Below are positions 1-11,800 of a DNA stretch of 64,000 bases, in pieces (within the stretch, counting starts at the first letter, position 1; each line of letters begins with the position of its first letter). A program made the position numbers and the translations under genes. This DNA is from Lineus longissimus (lineage: Eukaryota > Nemertea > Pilidiophora > Heteronemertea > Lineidae), in assembly GCF_910592395.1 (NCBI RefSeq), contig NC_088312.1, forward strand, positions 7,068,001 to 7,132,000, written 5' to 3'. The notes beneath the pieces were generated by a model. That model had not been told where the DNA came from. It did no database searches and saw nothing but the letters and a program-made list of their open reading frames with translations.

Positions 1-141
1 TAATAAAGGCTTCATGGTAGGCCCTGGTCTCTTTCCTTGTGATATGATTTGTCAAACTGCATAGCAGACATCCAACATGTCATATTATAGAGTGTTTGTA
101 CCTTAACATTGAAACAGTCAACTTCTACATCTCTCAGTATT

Positions 142-147
142 TTTATT
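142..147 (-). promoter_or_regulatory. Poly(A) signal of HGD
   Basis: AATAAA on the minus strand, about 37 bp downstream of the HGD stop codon, a normal position for 3' end formation. Confidence 0.6.
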
Positions 148-183
148 TTCATTGACATTTCAAATCAATTCGAAACTGCATAC

Positions 184-3100
184 TCACTCATCAGGCTTGT
201 CGTCTGGGTTGAAGTTCCTCTTCATGTTTTGCCAGCAGAGGAAGTACTCATGGTCCACCTTATTGCACGCCTCGTTACCCCACTTGGTCACAGACATGCT
301 GAACGAGGACTCAAACTTGAATGCCTGCAAAGGAAGTTATCAGGCTAAATTGCTCAGTATATAAAGTTCCCAAAGGGAATCAAACTGTCCAATTTACCAT
401 CCTGTTTAAAGGGTTGAAATAATTAGCAACTTCAGAAATCTCTTTGAATATCTTCATATCCAATTTGATATATTCAGCCACCATTTTTGATTTCAGAAAT
501 TTTAATGAAAACCATCAGATCTAATTCGACAAATTCGTCTCAAACTTATAGGTTGATTGGGAGTATTTAGAGTATTTCGAACCATTGCTGATATTGTGAA
601 AATAACTTATTCATAGAATATTCCCTCATACCAGAGATCCATCACCGATCCTGGCAGGCTTGACATCATTGGTGGAGGCTCCTTTCTCATAAGTCTCCGT
701 ATCAGGGCCGTGAGCCGACATCATGCCGTGGAGGCACGCACCACCTGGCCGAAACTTGGAGTTCTTGCCTTCGTACTGACCATAGAGCAAACCAATGACT
801 TCACTCATCGCACTTCCTAGAAAAAAAAACCGTGAATGATTTGAAACTTAGCTACGAGAACACTGAATTACTCCGAGAAGTGCATGCATCAGATGCCACA
901 CGATGAACTCCCAAGGACAGCCAACAGAAAAAGAAATTGAGGACACTAAAAAGAGACCTGGCGCCTTACCATACCACAGGAGATGAAAGAGATTTGCATG
1001 AAATTCAGAAATATCTATAATCATATACACATATGGGTCCTTTTAGTCATGTCTAAACACTACCAATACATTTTGATAACAGATATGACTTACTGTGGAA
1101 GTAGGGCTTCTTGAAAGTCTTTTCTGCGCAGTGCCAGCGTGGTGGGCAGATGGTGAAGCTTGCCGCAGGGATTCCCGGGGTCCTTGAAGGGCAAGTCAGC
1201 ACGGTGTACAGGGAGGAGTCGGGCGTGTCAAAGGAGACACTGCCCATGACTTGGAAGTTCTTCAAGTTGTACTTGAATGGGGCATAGTTTCCGTGCCAGG
1301 CGACAACATCAAAGGGCGAATGGTTCTGAAGTGAAAGTAGTTATGCTATCATGTCCTAGCAGGCATAAGGCAAGCCAATGAATGTAGGCACCAATTCTTG
1401 CAAACAGCCACCAAATCCCAAATTAAACAAAAGCAAGTGTAACGGAAGGCTGTATTGCTGAAATGCTGGTATTGGACTGTTAAGTTCAGTGGCTTGTCAT
1501 TTCTTTGTCTTTGACTTATGGGTTTTCGTCCTCAGAAATCTCATCACCATCGATTTATATTAGACAGCTCATCAGTCTCGGGGAGTCAGTGAGGCAAGGT
1601 CGTACCTGATCAGCCATAAAGAGTGCCCCCTGGAACTTTGTGATGACTGAATAAGTCACATTGTCTCTGTCTTCATACCAGGCGACAGGGGTCAGGAAGT
1701 GACGAGGGCTGGCTAAACCATTGGCACCTGCAAAGAAGAAATATATTCTAAACACACAAAAGGTGTAAAGGTGTTGATCGAAATGTCACAGTAAAGTGTT
1801 TCATCGCTATACGAGATAGATCCCTTTTTGCCATTTTGAGAAAATGACTTGAAAGTTTGGAAATAAATTCCTAAATGTCAGAGATGGCGCATATTCTTTT
1901 CTGCAATGAAACACTTCAAATGCAGGTCTATTGGTTTTACTAAGGATCGATTAATCCATTCTTGGTTTTACCTACCAACAACTCCAAGATTGGGCAATTC
2001 AAAGTGTGAATTGAAGACCTCCATGATGTAGCCCCTGCTCTCTCCCTCGACCGCCACGTTGAAGCGGATACCTTGCTGGAGGACACAGATCTCGCCAGGG
2101 CTGACCTGCATCTTGCCAAACTCTGTCACGAGATGCAGGACACCTTGTTGCGGAACTGAAGAGAGGACGCAAACAGAACTTAATTGAGATTTATAAACAG
2201 TAATGATGGTTTTGGTAACTCATGAATTATTCATGGAGAGATGGCCTACAAGAGAGTGGTTTAGGTCCACAACAAACAAATGTTTGACAATGTCCTATCC
2301 GAAGCAGGAAGAAATTTTCGGTAATAGCCATGCCTTTACACTTTTTATTTGAAAGGAACCTCACGTCTTTCCAACAATTGGGTTATAATGATGGTTTTGG
2401 TAACGGTGGTGTCTTCATTCTGTTCAATTGATGAAAGGAACCTCATCACCTTCAAACGAATGGGAAACGTATTTTTTGGCTTGGCAAACTCTTTTTTACC
2501 TACCAATGAGGAAGTCCCCATCAGAGTTGTAGAAACACCTGTCACCCATACTGATGTTACACAGGTACACATGGACACCAACGCCATTCCTGGCCCGTGG
2601 ATCGCCGGCACCACATAGCGTTGCCAATCCTCTCACAAAGTCCACCTCCTTTTCTTCCTTCTTCGGGACGTCGAATGGGTGCCATCTCAGCTGAAAAAAA
2701 GAGTTAAAATTTGTCATCTTAACTGATGAGGACATAAGGTTCAAAGTACCTGTGGAATAAGAAGAGCAGAAATTGGTAGGTCAAGTTTAACTTCACCAAA
2801 GATGCAGTGTCACCAAACTGAAAGCTATACTAGCCGCATATATTTCCCAGTTAAGAGCAGCCCAACTCCAGGAGAATCTGATGTGAGAGGGGGTTAAAAT
2901 AGCCAAAAGTAATCGTTACCTTTGGGCAAGGATAATTTGTTGAGTTGGTTTCAACTGGGATGTTGGAATTAAGATCTGGAAGGTTACTCTCGTCACAGGT
3001 GTTAAGGACTTGTTTTATCGCAGAGTCAATGACCCTTCTCTTACACCCTCTCACAACATTCAGTTCTCGCAGCTCATCCAACTGTCTTTGAAATTCAATT

Positions 3101-5412
3101 AGGGGGTCTGGCCTTTGGACCTGTAAAACCACAATGAAGGACTTCATTACCAAAAGATGGCAGTAGTAGTAAGCAGTCCTATATGAAGAGTGAGGTTCAT
3201 GTGGGCTGGAGTTTTATAAACCTGGATTGCTTACTACTGCTGCTGCCTTTGGGAATTCAAGGTCCTCATTGAAGGCCTACATGCTGGTGAAGGAAATACA
3301 GCCTACAGTTCCTTGCTGCAGGGTTTCACTCATTCAATGAGTACTGAAGGGTTGGAAAGAATTAGAACAAACTTCATTTTTCTTAAATTTAGTGGTCAAG
3401 CAGTCGCAGGCGCAGGTTTTGTTGCTCGCCAATCAATCTACACAGTGAAACAAAGCCCAAAATATGCACAAACAAATGATAAGCTACACCAATTCGATCA
3501 AGTAAGTGAAGGTCATATAAAGTACAGGCTCTCAAGCATTCCTGAAGCTCATTACAAATGCTTTTTCAGAGTTCCACATCGATACATCACCAAGAAATCT
3601 ACGCGAAAAATTCAACCAAAAATGGCATGCAGCACCAGGCCCAAATAAAAGTGTTGTAGCACACACCAAAAAATACCAAAAAATATTTGGTTCCCTCTAC
3701 AATGTACATGATTTTTTTAAAAAGCCACAGAGCTTCAGATTAAACCTCTACTTTATATCACCTTACCTCACTGGAAAGAGCATATTTAGGTTGATCAGGT
3801 TCAAACTCATAGTCAAATCCTAAGTTTTTGACAGGCGATTTCTTTTCAGGTTTCGACTCAAGTTTTTGCGGAGGATCTCTTCTAGGTCCCTTTGCGGATT
3901 CTGTGCTCGTGTCAGCTTTCTTGTGAAGCTCTTTAGGTTCCTTTGCTGGTTCCGTACCCCTGTCATAGTAATGAGCCTTTGCAAGGACTTTCCTACTGGT
4001 ACCAGGAGTATTAGATTCAGTTGTTTCTTTAGCCGACTGTTTTAAGTCGCCAGCAATGGTTTCTTTCCAGTTGGTAGTTTGAGAGGAATCTTTTATGTCC
4101 TTGGCTTGAGTTTCAGATTCAGATTTCTTGGCATCAAAAGGACCATTTGAAAACTTGACAGTGGGATGATTTGAAGCTTCTTCGACAGGCTTTGTGGTGA
4201 GAAGGAGGTAAGAGAGAAAAGGAATAGGACAGAGGTTGAAGAAGAGTCAATACCCGATATTCTTCCTCAACAGTGCAGCACCTAATGGGCTTGAGCAACT
4301 TGACACACATGACATTGCGCCCCCACACTTACCACGTCCAAGAAATTCTGATTGTTTGGCGAGTCATCATAAATAATTTGATTCATTCGGATCGACGTCA
4401 CTCCCCCTCCAAGGGTACAGGATGGGTACCGGACATCGTGTCTTTTGCCCTGTAAGGTGCTGCACTCTAACAGAGGAATATAGTCCATTGGGAAAAGAAC
4501 ATCAGGAAGGATAGGAATCAGGGTAATAGGAACAGTCCCATCAGTTAACATGGAAGAAAGCGCTGTCATACATATGCCTCAGTCATATTCTGGGCCTCTG
4601 ACTGTGGCAGAATATCTTTCCATAGATAAAGAATGGATAAGCTACAGTGGGTAACCTGGATATCTTGAACCAAGCTGTCAAACAGCTTGAACTTGTGAAG
4701 AACCAGCAATTGCTCCAGCCCCTATAGTCCACTTCACGAAAAAAGCACTGCACATAATGGCTGGTAAAATTGGTGAGTATTCTGCTTCAAATGGGTTGTT
4801 CTTGGTGATGTATTGTCCGATTCAAGCAAAGTTAGAATTTTTAGATACTTTAGACTTTAGTTTCAGATGAAATTTAACATTTTGGTTCAATGGCTGTGTT
4901 TTCTGTGTGACATCACCCAAAAATTGAGTGCCATTTTCTCATGGATTGGACTATAGGCCCTTCTAATTTCCATTTTACCTGATTTGGGTTAGGAAAATCA
5001 TCCAGCCAGTCATTGGTGAAGTTGGCCTGTCTTATCCTCTTGAACGGGGTGTGGCAAACAGATGGCCGGATTCTGTAAAGCCAGCTGAAATCACAAAACA
5101 CAATAAGTTAGCTTGAGAAAGCTTACTTTAAACAAATGCAGATGGGGGCATTTTGGTTCTCTAAGACTAAGAGATATTAACTTACTTGGCCAAACGCTAT
5201 TGGATTCAACCTTTTTAATGTCTAAAGTCCCACATATACTATACATATTGATTTTACCTTCTTTGATTCCTTGGGCTAGTAAAAGCTGATCCAGTCAACT
5301 GCTCAGCATAAAGGCCATAATTACACTTCTGTGGATTATTTTGTGTTTTGGATAATGCTCCCGGACATCGAGGATCTTCTGATGAGAATTCATTACCAAA
5401 GCCGGTCAAGTA
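184..5412 (-). CDS. HGD: Homogentisate 1,2-dioxygenase, spliced, first coding exon missing
   Basis: Fe(II) dioxygenase that opens the ring of homogentisate to maleylacetoacetate in tyrosine/phenylalanine breakdown, in the cytosol. Eight minus-strand exons with GT-AG borders: 5412-5258, 5084-4979, 2690-2504, 2155-1976, 1727-1606, 1325-1094, 816-632, 324-184 (TGA at 186-184). They sum to 1308 nt (436 codons including stop) in one frame, against about 445 residues in the human enzyme. Family landmarks are visible: YLTGFGNEF near the start, [45 protein letters not shown]. The three iron ligands of the family are present: His in PYFHRS, Glu in MSEV, His in SAHGPD. The first resolved exon starts at the Tyr that begins exon 2 in human HGD, so a short upstream exon coding about five residues should exist. 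I could not place it. The intron at 4978-2691 contains another gene. Confidence 0.96.
2851..4721 (-). CDS. Unrecognised spliced gene nested in an HGD intron
   Basis: I do not recognise this protein. Five minus-strand exons, all bounded by GT-AG and all in phase 0: 4721-4572, 4449-4333, 4189-3767, 3120-2920, 2877-2851 (stop TAA). They give about 305 residues. The first exon is helix-like (motif [18 protein letters not shown]). The second contains [10 protein letters not shown]. The third is 141 codons, open without any Met, rich in Lys/Glu/Pro/Ser, so it reads as a disordered linker. The fourth has a charged helix ending [16 protein letters not shown], and the protein ends ILLELGCS. The start is unresolved. 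A possible 6-codon first exon at 4934-4917 (MALNFW, donor GTGATG) would fit in phase but is speculative. The gene lies wholly inside the HGD intron on the same strand. An alternative is a decayed gene copy, but no stop or frame break is seen. Confidence 0.55.
4979..5257 (-). other. HGD exon 3 and short intron
   Basis: HGD exon 5084-4979 codes SWLYRI...NPNQ and is separated from the preceding exon by a 173-bp intron. The nested gene begins only after this exon, so the two genes do not interleave here unless further exons exist upstream. Confidence 0.8.
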
Positions 5413-6186
5413 CTGAAAAGAAAAGTGATCTGTTAAAATAGGCCGATTGGGCACCTAATTATCACACTGTTATTACACTTAGGCCTACAGTGTCAGTGAC
5501 TGCCAATGGGCCTACACGGCCCCAAATGTTATGTTTGTTGAGAACACTCGTCCACCTATTGATATTGTTTTGAGGGACACCCTGTAGATGTCCACAAGCC
5601 AACTACTTTTGTTCAATATCTGCTTTTATCCGGTAAACTATGATGTCATATGCCTCATTTATTGTGAGGATAGTTTTTATTTCACTAATGACCCTAACAA
5701 ATGCAAAATATACTTTTGCAATTTGAAAAAATAAGGCTTTCTTCAAGGTAAATTGAACAAAATTTGGGATTGTCGAAAAGCCACCCGACAGTGCTGCCAT
5801 CTATTTCAAAAAGTGATGTAAATCCTTCTACAAAATAGGATTTTTTCTGTTTCATTCATATTATATTATATATTGTTTCCAAATTTTGAATGCACTTGAA
5901 TTAAAACTCAACATTAAACTTTCCAAACGCTTCTCGTTGCAGCGTGAGCAGAAATCCATCATGGTGGCTGATGAACAAAAATGAAAATTTTCTGAAAAAA
6001 CAAGTCAAAACATGTCATAAGAATCTCGATGTCTGCTGCAGTCGAAAGAAAAGAAAGTCTTCGATCGTAAGAATCAATTTCCTCTCGTGATTTAGTTTAT
6101 AAGGCGTAATGCCGGCATTACTTTAGCCTTGAATAACCCAAACGAAGTAAATCCATTATCTAGGCCTATGTTATGTCATGATATTT
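5413..6186. other. HGD 5' flank / first intron, no gene seen
   Basis: AT-rich sequence that should include part of HGD intron 1. I searched for a short exon beginning ATG and ending in phase 0 before GT and found none convincing. Confidence 0.5.
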
Positions 6187-6696
6187 AAGGGTGGATGTCG
6201 TCCTGGGTGCCGACAAATGGTACCCAGGTTCGAGATCGACTGGAAAATAAGCACCCTGGGTGCCATTACGCTAGACAAACAGCACCCAGCTTCTTTTTGC
6301 CTGGCTTACGGATCTTGGGGACGAGGACGTTTCTTGCAATGTGAATCTCGTATCTCGCGCCGTGGTAATTGCGGCATTAGCAGTGCGCGAAATAAAAAGA
6401 ACAGATAAACAGAAAAAAACGCGTTTAGGCCTATAGGTTCTTTATCTCTCTCCCCTTAGAGACGAATACCCCGTTTGAATAAGATGGAATTGATGAAAGA
6501 AGAAAGGTTTTTAGAGCGCGGTATCGTGACACGTGACCTCCGTGAGCGTGGGGCCAACCTCGTTGTAGGTATAGAAAAGTGTAGAAGAAGAAGCTGGGTG
6601 CTGTTTGTCTAGTGTAATGGCACCCAGGGTGCTTATTGTCCAGTCGATCTCGAACCTGGGTACCATTTGTCGGCACCCAGGACGACATCCACCCTT
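6187..6696. mobile_element. Foldback/MITE-like element with about 110-bp inverted arms
   Basis: Left arm 6187-6297 starts AAGGGTGGATGTCGTCCTGG. Right arm 6588-6696 is its reverse complement with only a few differences (for example GGAAAA versus GGACAA, and CGCTAG versus CACTAG). About 290 bp of unrelated sequence lies between and has no long ORF. No clear target-site duplication is visible beyond the outer ends, so the class is undetermined. A non-autonomous DNA transposon is the likeliest reading. Confidence 0.8.
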
Positions 6697-9605
6697 TCAG
6701 CCAGACTTACTACTGTACTCTAGCTCTAGTCTACATGGTCTAGGGCTATCTAGTATCTATCATCATTAAAGTCATATATCAAATGCGCATCATAGACATA
6801 CATGGTCCTGGATGATCATCTAGCTGCATCATCATGATCATGCCTCATGGACATCTGACTGATCAGGAGACTGACAGATCTGATCTTCTCCCACACATGC
6901 TCATCATCATTCCACCTTCGTCATTCCCCTAGGCCTTAGTTATCTGCCCTGTTTACATTACACTGTGTCACTAGATGTATGGTAGTATCAGGCATTGTTT
7001 TTGTTCTGCAGGTTGTCAACATATTACAGTCGGTTGGACTAACATGGCACAAAGTCAGACCAGGTTTGATTTAACTATGTTAGTTGTTGCTCTACGCCTA
7101 TGTTTAGGTTAGTTCTGTTCGCTATATTTGGCATGCAGTTCCAATTTGAATATTTTGCTTGATAAACATGTCAAATGTGGGGAGTTGTTGATTGGTTCAA
7201 ATATATGTATTTTTTGAATGTGACTGTTCTGTAGCTGGCATGTGATGTGGCGATGTGATCTACCTGTAAATGCATGTATAGATATCCCGAGTGTACAAGC
7301 TAAGCTTGGGAATCCCCATCTGCAATTTCTATGTCAAGATTGTAATTGTCATGTGTCCACAGTTGTCAAGAAAATGTGTCATCTACCCACACCATTCAGC
7401 CATGAATTTGAAGTTTGTCCTTACCTTGAGAAATAGACTAGAGTCACAATATTGATAATTTGTACTCCGTAAAATACATGAACATGTACTTTGTGTAGTA
7501 GTGTTGTCGTTGCGATGACATGGTCATTGTCCGCTGCCAGTGGTTGTTGTATTCGTTGGGTATTTATATCAGTGATGTTTGTGCTAAGTACTGTATCCTG
7601 GATGACCTTTTCCGCTCTGTGTAATATTTTACTTGCAATAGACTGCTAGTATTAGTGCTATTAGTATCCCGTCTGTACTGTATTTGAATTGAATAGTTGT
7701 TTGTTGGCAACCTACATGTGCAAAAACATTATAACCCAAATGCATGTATCAAATTCAAAGGCCACAGACAAGCTTTTATCTAATATTTTGTATTGGGGCC
7801 GTGAAACCTCTTTAGCAGGCCTCCAGTGTTGTGTGATCCGAACAATAAATCTGATACGATATCATATTATTAGATTCCTGTGGAAAGATATGAGAAGTGT
7901 CACATTTCCTTGTGTCTCATTGTGGTATTGTCATACTGTGGATAACACTAGTGTCTGTTTGTAGAGGATTCTATTGTACTTTGAGGCCATTGAAATATTG
8001 GGCTAATACCAGATTGTCAGTGCTTGTCACGAGTGCACGACATGCCCACTTTGAGTTGACAAGATCAAAAACATGTTAAGTCGATGCGATTTTCTCCACA
8101 TTTACTGCATTAAGAATATTCAAAAGTGAAACTTTTGGACTAAATTTCATCAGCATGCCTCTGTTGCCAGGCCAGTAGTCATTTCTGCTTTCAGCAGCAA
8201 GGTTTCGTTTAGGAATACGGTCCAGGTTGAAGGATTGTCTAAACAAGAATGAAGCAGTTTGTGAGGCACCCGTAAACACGGAAGAGGATTGCTCTCCTAC
8301 CAGTTTGGACTCTGAAAGGTATACAGCAGGCCCTGAGGGCGCAGATTTAAAACAGAGTATATTTGCGGAAAGGAAAATCGCTTTCCTGCCAAGCCTTGGC
8401 TACTTAATAGTTACATGAATATCTTGTGGTCGATACTCCTGATTAGGATTTCATAACAACGCCTTGGTTGTTGGCTAATTGGCGGATGGTTCCGGAGGCA
8501 GGGGTCACGATGAGGTCAGGTTAACATTATTTACATCGTAAGATCTAATCAATACTTCGTGCTATGATCAAGTTGATATATGGCTTCTCGCTGCTCGATG
8601 CAGGTAAACTGTTAATTAACCCTCTAGGTTTGGTGCCGAAGTGCTGCTACTAGTGCTGCCACCGTGATTGAAAGCGGGGTGGCACCATGGAAGACTGACA
8701 TCCAATTTGTGATGCGAAGGTTGTGGGTTAGAGACTCGGTCGGTGTTGGTATGTACTTTCAACTGGCTTGCTCCAACCTTTTTTGACAAATATTTGATAT
8801 ATTTATCTCTGGATGCTTTCACTCGAAGTGTACGCTTCAGTGTCTGCAGAGAATTCCTCACTTTCGAGTTGTGCAATGGGGGTATTAATGGGTATATTCA
8901 GTAGAAGATCCAAGTGAACATCACTAACATCCCGAGGGCTCAGCTTCGGCCTTACTCGGGAATGTGTATTTGACCCGAGCGTTGACCCTGTCTTCCTAAC
9001 ACTTTCACCCTGTATTGGAAAGGTGTTAAATTTACTGTATTGGCTGTTTTTTGCCTTCCTCGAAGTCAGATGTAAATGTTAGTGATACTGTTTGGTATAG
9101 TTTACGAGATGAGACTTTTTCTGATTCCTTTGCCTGATCAGGAGGCACCTAAAATAGTCACTGCAGCAGCGAGCAATCGGTGGTTGTAGTAGTGGCAGGA
9201 ATACAGGTGTATCTGATCATGTAGTGCTCATCAGTTTTACACAATGGATTATGTTCTACGACGTTTGATTGCTGGGAACTGTTACAAGTGGTAGGTAATA
9301 AACTTTAGTGTTGTGGTGTTACTGTTAGCCAGACCAACAAAAATCATTGTAGTGTATAGCAATGTCTGCCTGTTTTCAACAAAAAACCTGTCCGAAATAT
9401 AGTAATTATGTCTGATCAGATAAAGTACTGCATGCAGCCCTCCTTTTCCAAATCAACCATTACCCATCCTACATAATGAAGTTGTAGTATTGAAACGAGG
9501 TGTAACACAAAACAAACTTTAATGGCATCCGCAGCCCCATCCGGAATACACTATCCATTGAAACTTAAAACAAAACTTGAGAAAATCCCTCCAACACATT
9601 CCAAA
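6697..9605. other. Intergenic, no supported gene
   Basis: Scattered short ORFs of 60-90 codons on both strands show no splice structure or recognisable protein. Around 8690-8740 a tRNA B-box-like stretch (GTTGTGGGTTAGAGACTC) resembles the SINE at 11640 and may be a remnant. HGD exon 1 may also lie here. Confidence 0.5.
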
Positions 9606-10149
9606 TTATTGAGTACGAACCGAGTTCTTGTCCTTTTTAGCCTCTGCGCCATTGATGACCACTCGGTTAATATTAGAGCTATCGTCATCGTCATGTACAT
9701 TTAGCAGTTCATCGATCTTCTCTTCCCAAAAATTTATACAAGGTTATTACAAAAAGAAGAAATCTGAGAAATTTAGAATCGAGACTTGGTGGTGTTGACC
9801 TATTAAACTCTTCCATGCTAGGGATGGTTCCTTTTATCTGCTCCAGTATCCCCAGTAAATTATATTAGCCAGAGTTGATGAAATGTCATCCTGAGATTCA
9901 GGTTTTTTATACAAAATTTGCTACTTCTACACCCCAACTCATGGAAGTCAAACGTACTAATTATAGAAACAAATAAGTAAGACCAATGAGTACCCACCAG
10001 ATTTAAATCTTTTTCATCCAAGTTCTTCAACTTATCAATCTTCTGTTTGATTCTGTTAAACATTTTCACGGTGGAGACAACGTCAGTACAAACAGATGTT
10101 CGATGTTTATCGCAAAGTATGATAATCCAGAGAAGCAGGATTGAAGACG
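9606..10149 (-). CDS. Candidate small gene B, partial, possibly secreted
   Basis: Unrecognised. Two minus-strand exons: 10149-9998 (acceptor CAG before CG, donor CTG|GTGGGT, phase 2 to 0) and 9719-9606 (phase 0, stop TAA). The first starts with a hydrophobic run (SSILLLWIIILCDKH) that looks like the end of a signal peptide or a membrane segment. A helical stretch rich in Lys/Ile/Leu follows, ending in KDLNL. The last exon gives KIDELLNVHDDDDSSN and a basic tail, about 37 residues. An upstream exon with the start codon is required and was not found. The KDLNL exon resembles the KDYNL exon of the neighbouring candidate gene, with the same phase-0 donor. That supports both as real, but codon evidence is limited. 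Confidence 0.38.
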
Positions 10150-10347
10150 CTGAATCTGTGATCTAAATCAAGTTTGTAACTGTTCTTGGATCTATTGATA
10201 ATCTTGTAAAATCCATAAGGAAGTCGAAAAAAGACTTCAGAAGAGATATCTCAGTGGTGACGATCCTGCTCCACTTTGCACACTGGCTTGTCAGAGGTGT
10301 ATCTACGAACCCCTAATTGATTTGGAGGGTGCTTGTGATATCAAACA

Positions 10348-11168
10348 TCAAAGCAAGTCATAGTCAGTTCGGCTTGGGTTGATCTCGACGTATGGAAGGG
10401 ACAATAGGCTTTGACTTTGAGGGAAAGGTGGGCTCGAAATCAATTGATCAATATCAATTTGAATAGTCGACATGGTAACAAGTGATGCCGATTGAATATC
10501 TGCCTGCGATTTCAGGCTTACATTGCTTACTGTGTGAATTCTTTTAACAACGATGAAATCTTGTTGTTGATTTTTTTCTCTCAAGTTTTCCTGGTTGTCC
10601 ATGCTTTCGCTTTGAAATGAGGTTAATTGTGTCATGTGAGAATGACCGTCAATTTATTTCATCAGTTTAAGACAATATCCTTGATTGAATTTAATGTAAT
10701 TTAAAAAACTTCAACCAGAGTTCATAACATTTCGAAGTTAACTTACAAGGCTCAACATCAAATATTTTGACAACCTGTAGAAAATGGCTTCAGAAAGACA
10801 TTTGAAACAACTTCATCCCCTATTAGCTGTGTAAAGTGGAAATTTACCGAATATGGAATTTAATTTGCCTCGAGGATTCTTTTTTTAATGGGACTTATAC
10901 TGGATGGATTTCTATCCTGTTTTTAAAATCATGCAGGGAATGTGAGATTCTGTTGGGTATGACTGAGAGACTGGAAAGTGTATGTTTGAGAAACGATATT
11001 GGTCAACCTTTTAAGTGCACGGTACTCGAAGTTGAGGTTTCTTACCAGATTATAATCCTTCACATCGGGACTTGTCAGTTGTTGGATCTTAGCTTGAATC
11101 TTGTCTAGTAAATCCATCTTGATATCGACAACTTGGTCAAATCCACCAAAAGATTCCAAACAGGTCTT
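10348..11168 (-). CDS. Candidate small gene A, partial, related to gene B
   Basis: Unrecognised. Two minus-strand exons: 11168-11046 (41 codons, phase 0 at both ends, ending KDYNL before GTAAGA) and 10503-10348 (phase 0, stop TGA). The second exon codes IDIDQLISSPP and ends RTDYDLL. The first exon aligns with the matching exon of gene B about 1 kb away: shared KM, two spaced KI pairs, and KD-aromatic/Leu-NL at the splice site. Last exons of both genes carry an ID(Q/E)L(I/L) motif. The layout suggests a local tandem duplication of a short two- or three-exon gene. The 5' exon is not resolved. Confidence 0.35.
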
Positions 11169-11639
11169 CTGTCGTCACTTGCATGTACCAATTAGCACAA
11201 ACAAAAACTAATTCTCGCCATCTAAAATCTATACATTTGGAAAGGTACTTGTCTTGTCATGTCATCAATATTTTTCAATATTTTCAATTAATTGATGATC
11301 ATTGATTGGCGTCATATGGCTAGTGTTGGTAGGAGGCGGGCTGGGGCCTACTTGTGTTTTTTCTGTGTCTCTGCGCAATACACATGACCCCGCCTCTTTG
11401 GCTATTGAAGGCCTCATTTGGCGAACCCAGTACATATCTGATCCACCCATGTGTCCCAAGTGATAATGAGCCAACCGCCTATGCTGTTGAAGACTTCAAC
11501 AACCCTCTTGTTGGTCTCACAGCTGTCACATAGGGCCTCTATCATGTCTGTGCTTTCGTTGTACACTTCTGAGAATTTTGAATTTGTATCTAGGTGCTAT
11601 GTGTTACACTGTACATCTAATATCGACAGGATACAATAT

Positions 11640-11800
11640 TTGAGAGAGAATGGCTTGGTGGTAGAGAGATTGGCTCTTGATCAAGAAGTTGTGGGTTTGA
11701 TTTCCAACTGGGTCTCGTCTGTAATAAACGTTGTCCCAGTGCCACATTATTTAGTTGAGGTCTTAGAATTTGACTTCGAAGCTCAATTCTGATAACTTGG
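11640..11800 (+). mobile_element. tRNA-derived SINE-like sequence
   Basis: An A-box-like TGGCTTGGTGGT at 11651-11662 and a B-box-like GGGTTTGATTTCC at 11692-11704 lie at tRNA-gene spacing. The tRNA-like part does not fold as a clean tRNA, and an unrelated 3' part follows, so a SINE is more likely than a tRNA gene. Confidence 0.5.

Noticed and set aside
3313-3648. 111-codon plus-strand ORF
   Set aside because: No splice or homology support. It is antisense within an intron of the nested minus-strand gene.
4333-4569. Continuous frame MTALSS...FLDV read as one exon, which would imply a frameshift or an ATGA start/stop overlap with the upstream exon
   Set aside because: A 122-bp intron with donor GTATGA and a pyrimidine-rich run to TTACAG removes the conflict and keeps all introns in phase 0. 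The 'protein' [11 protein letters not shown] is the translated pyrimidine tract.
8227-8418. Possible first coding exon of MAP3K
   Set aside because: No donor in frame and no similarity to ASK N-termini. The 12959 ATG already gives a family-length protein.
11640-11720. tRNA gene
   Set aside because: A- and B-box-like motifs are present, but stems do not pair and the sequence continues into a SINE-like body.
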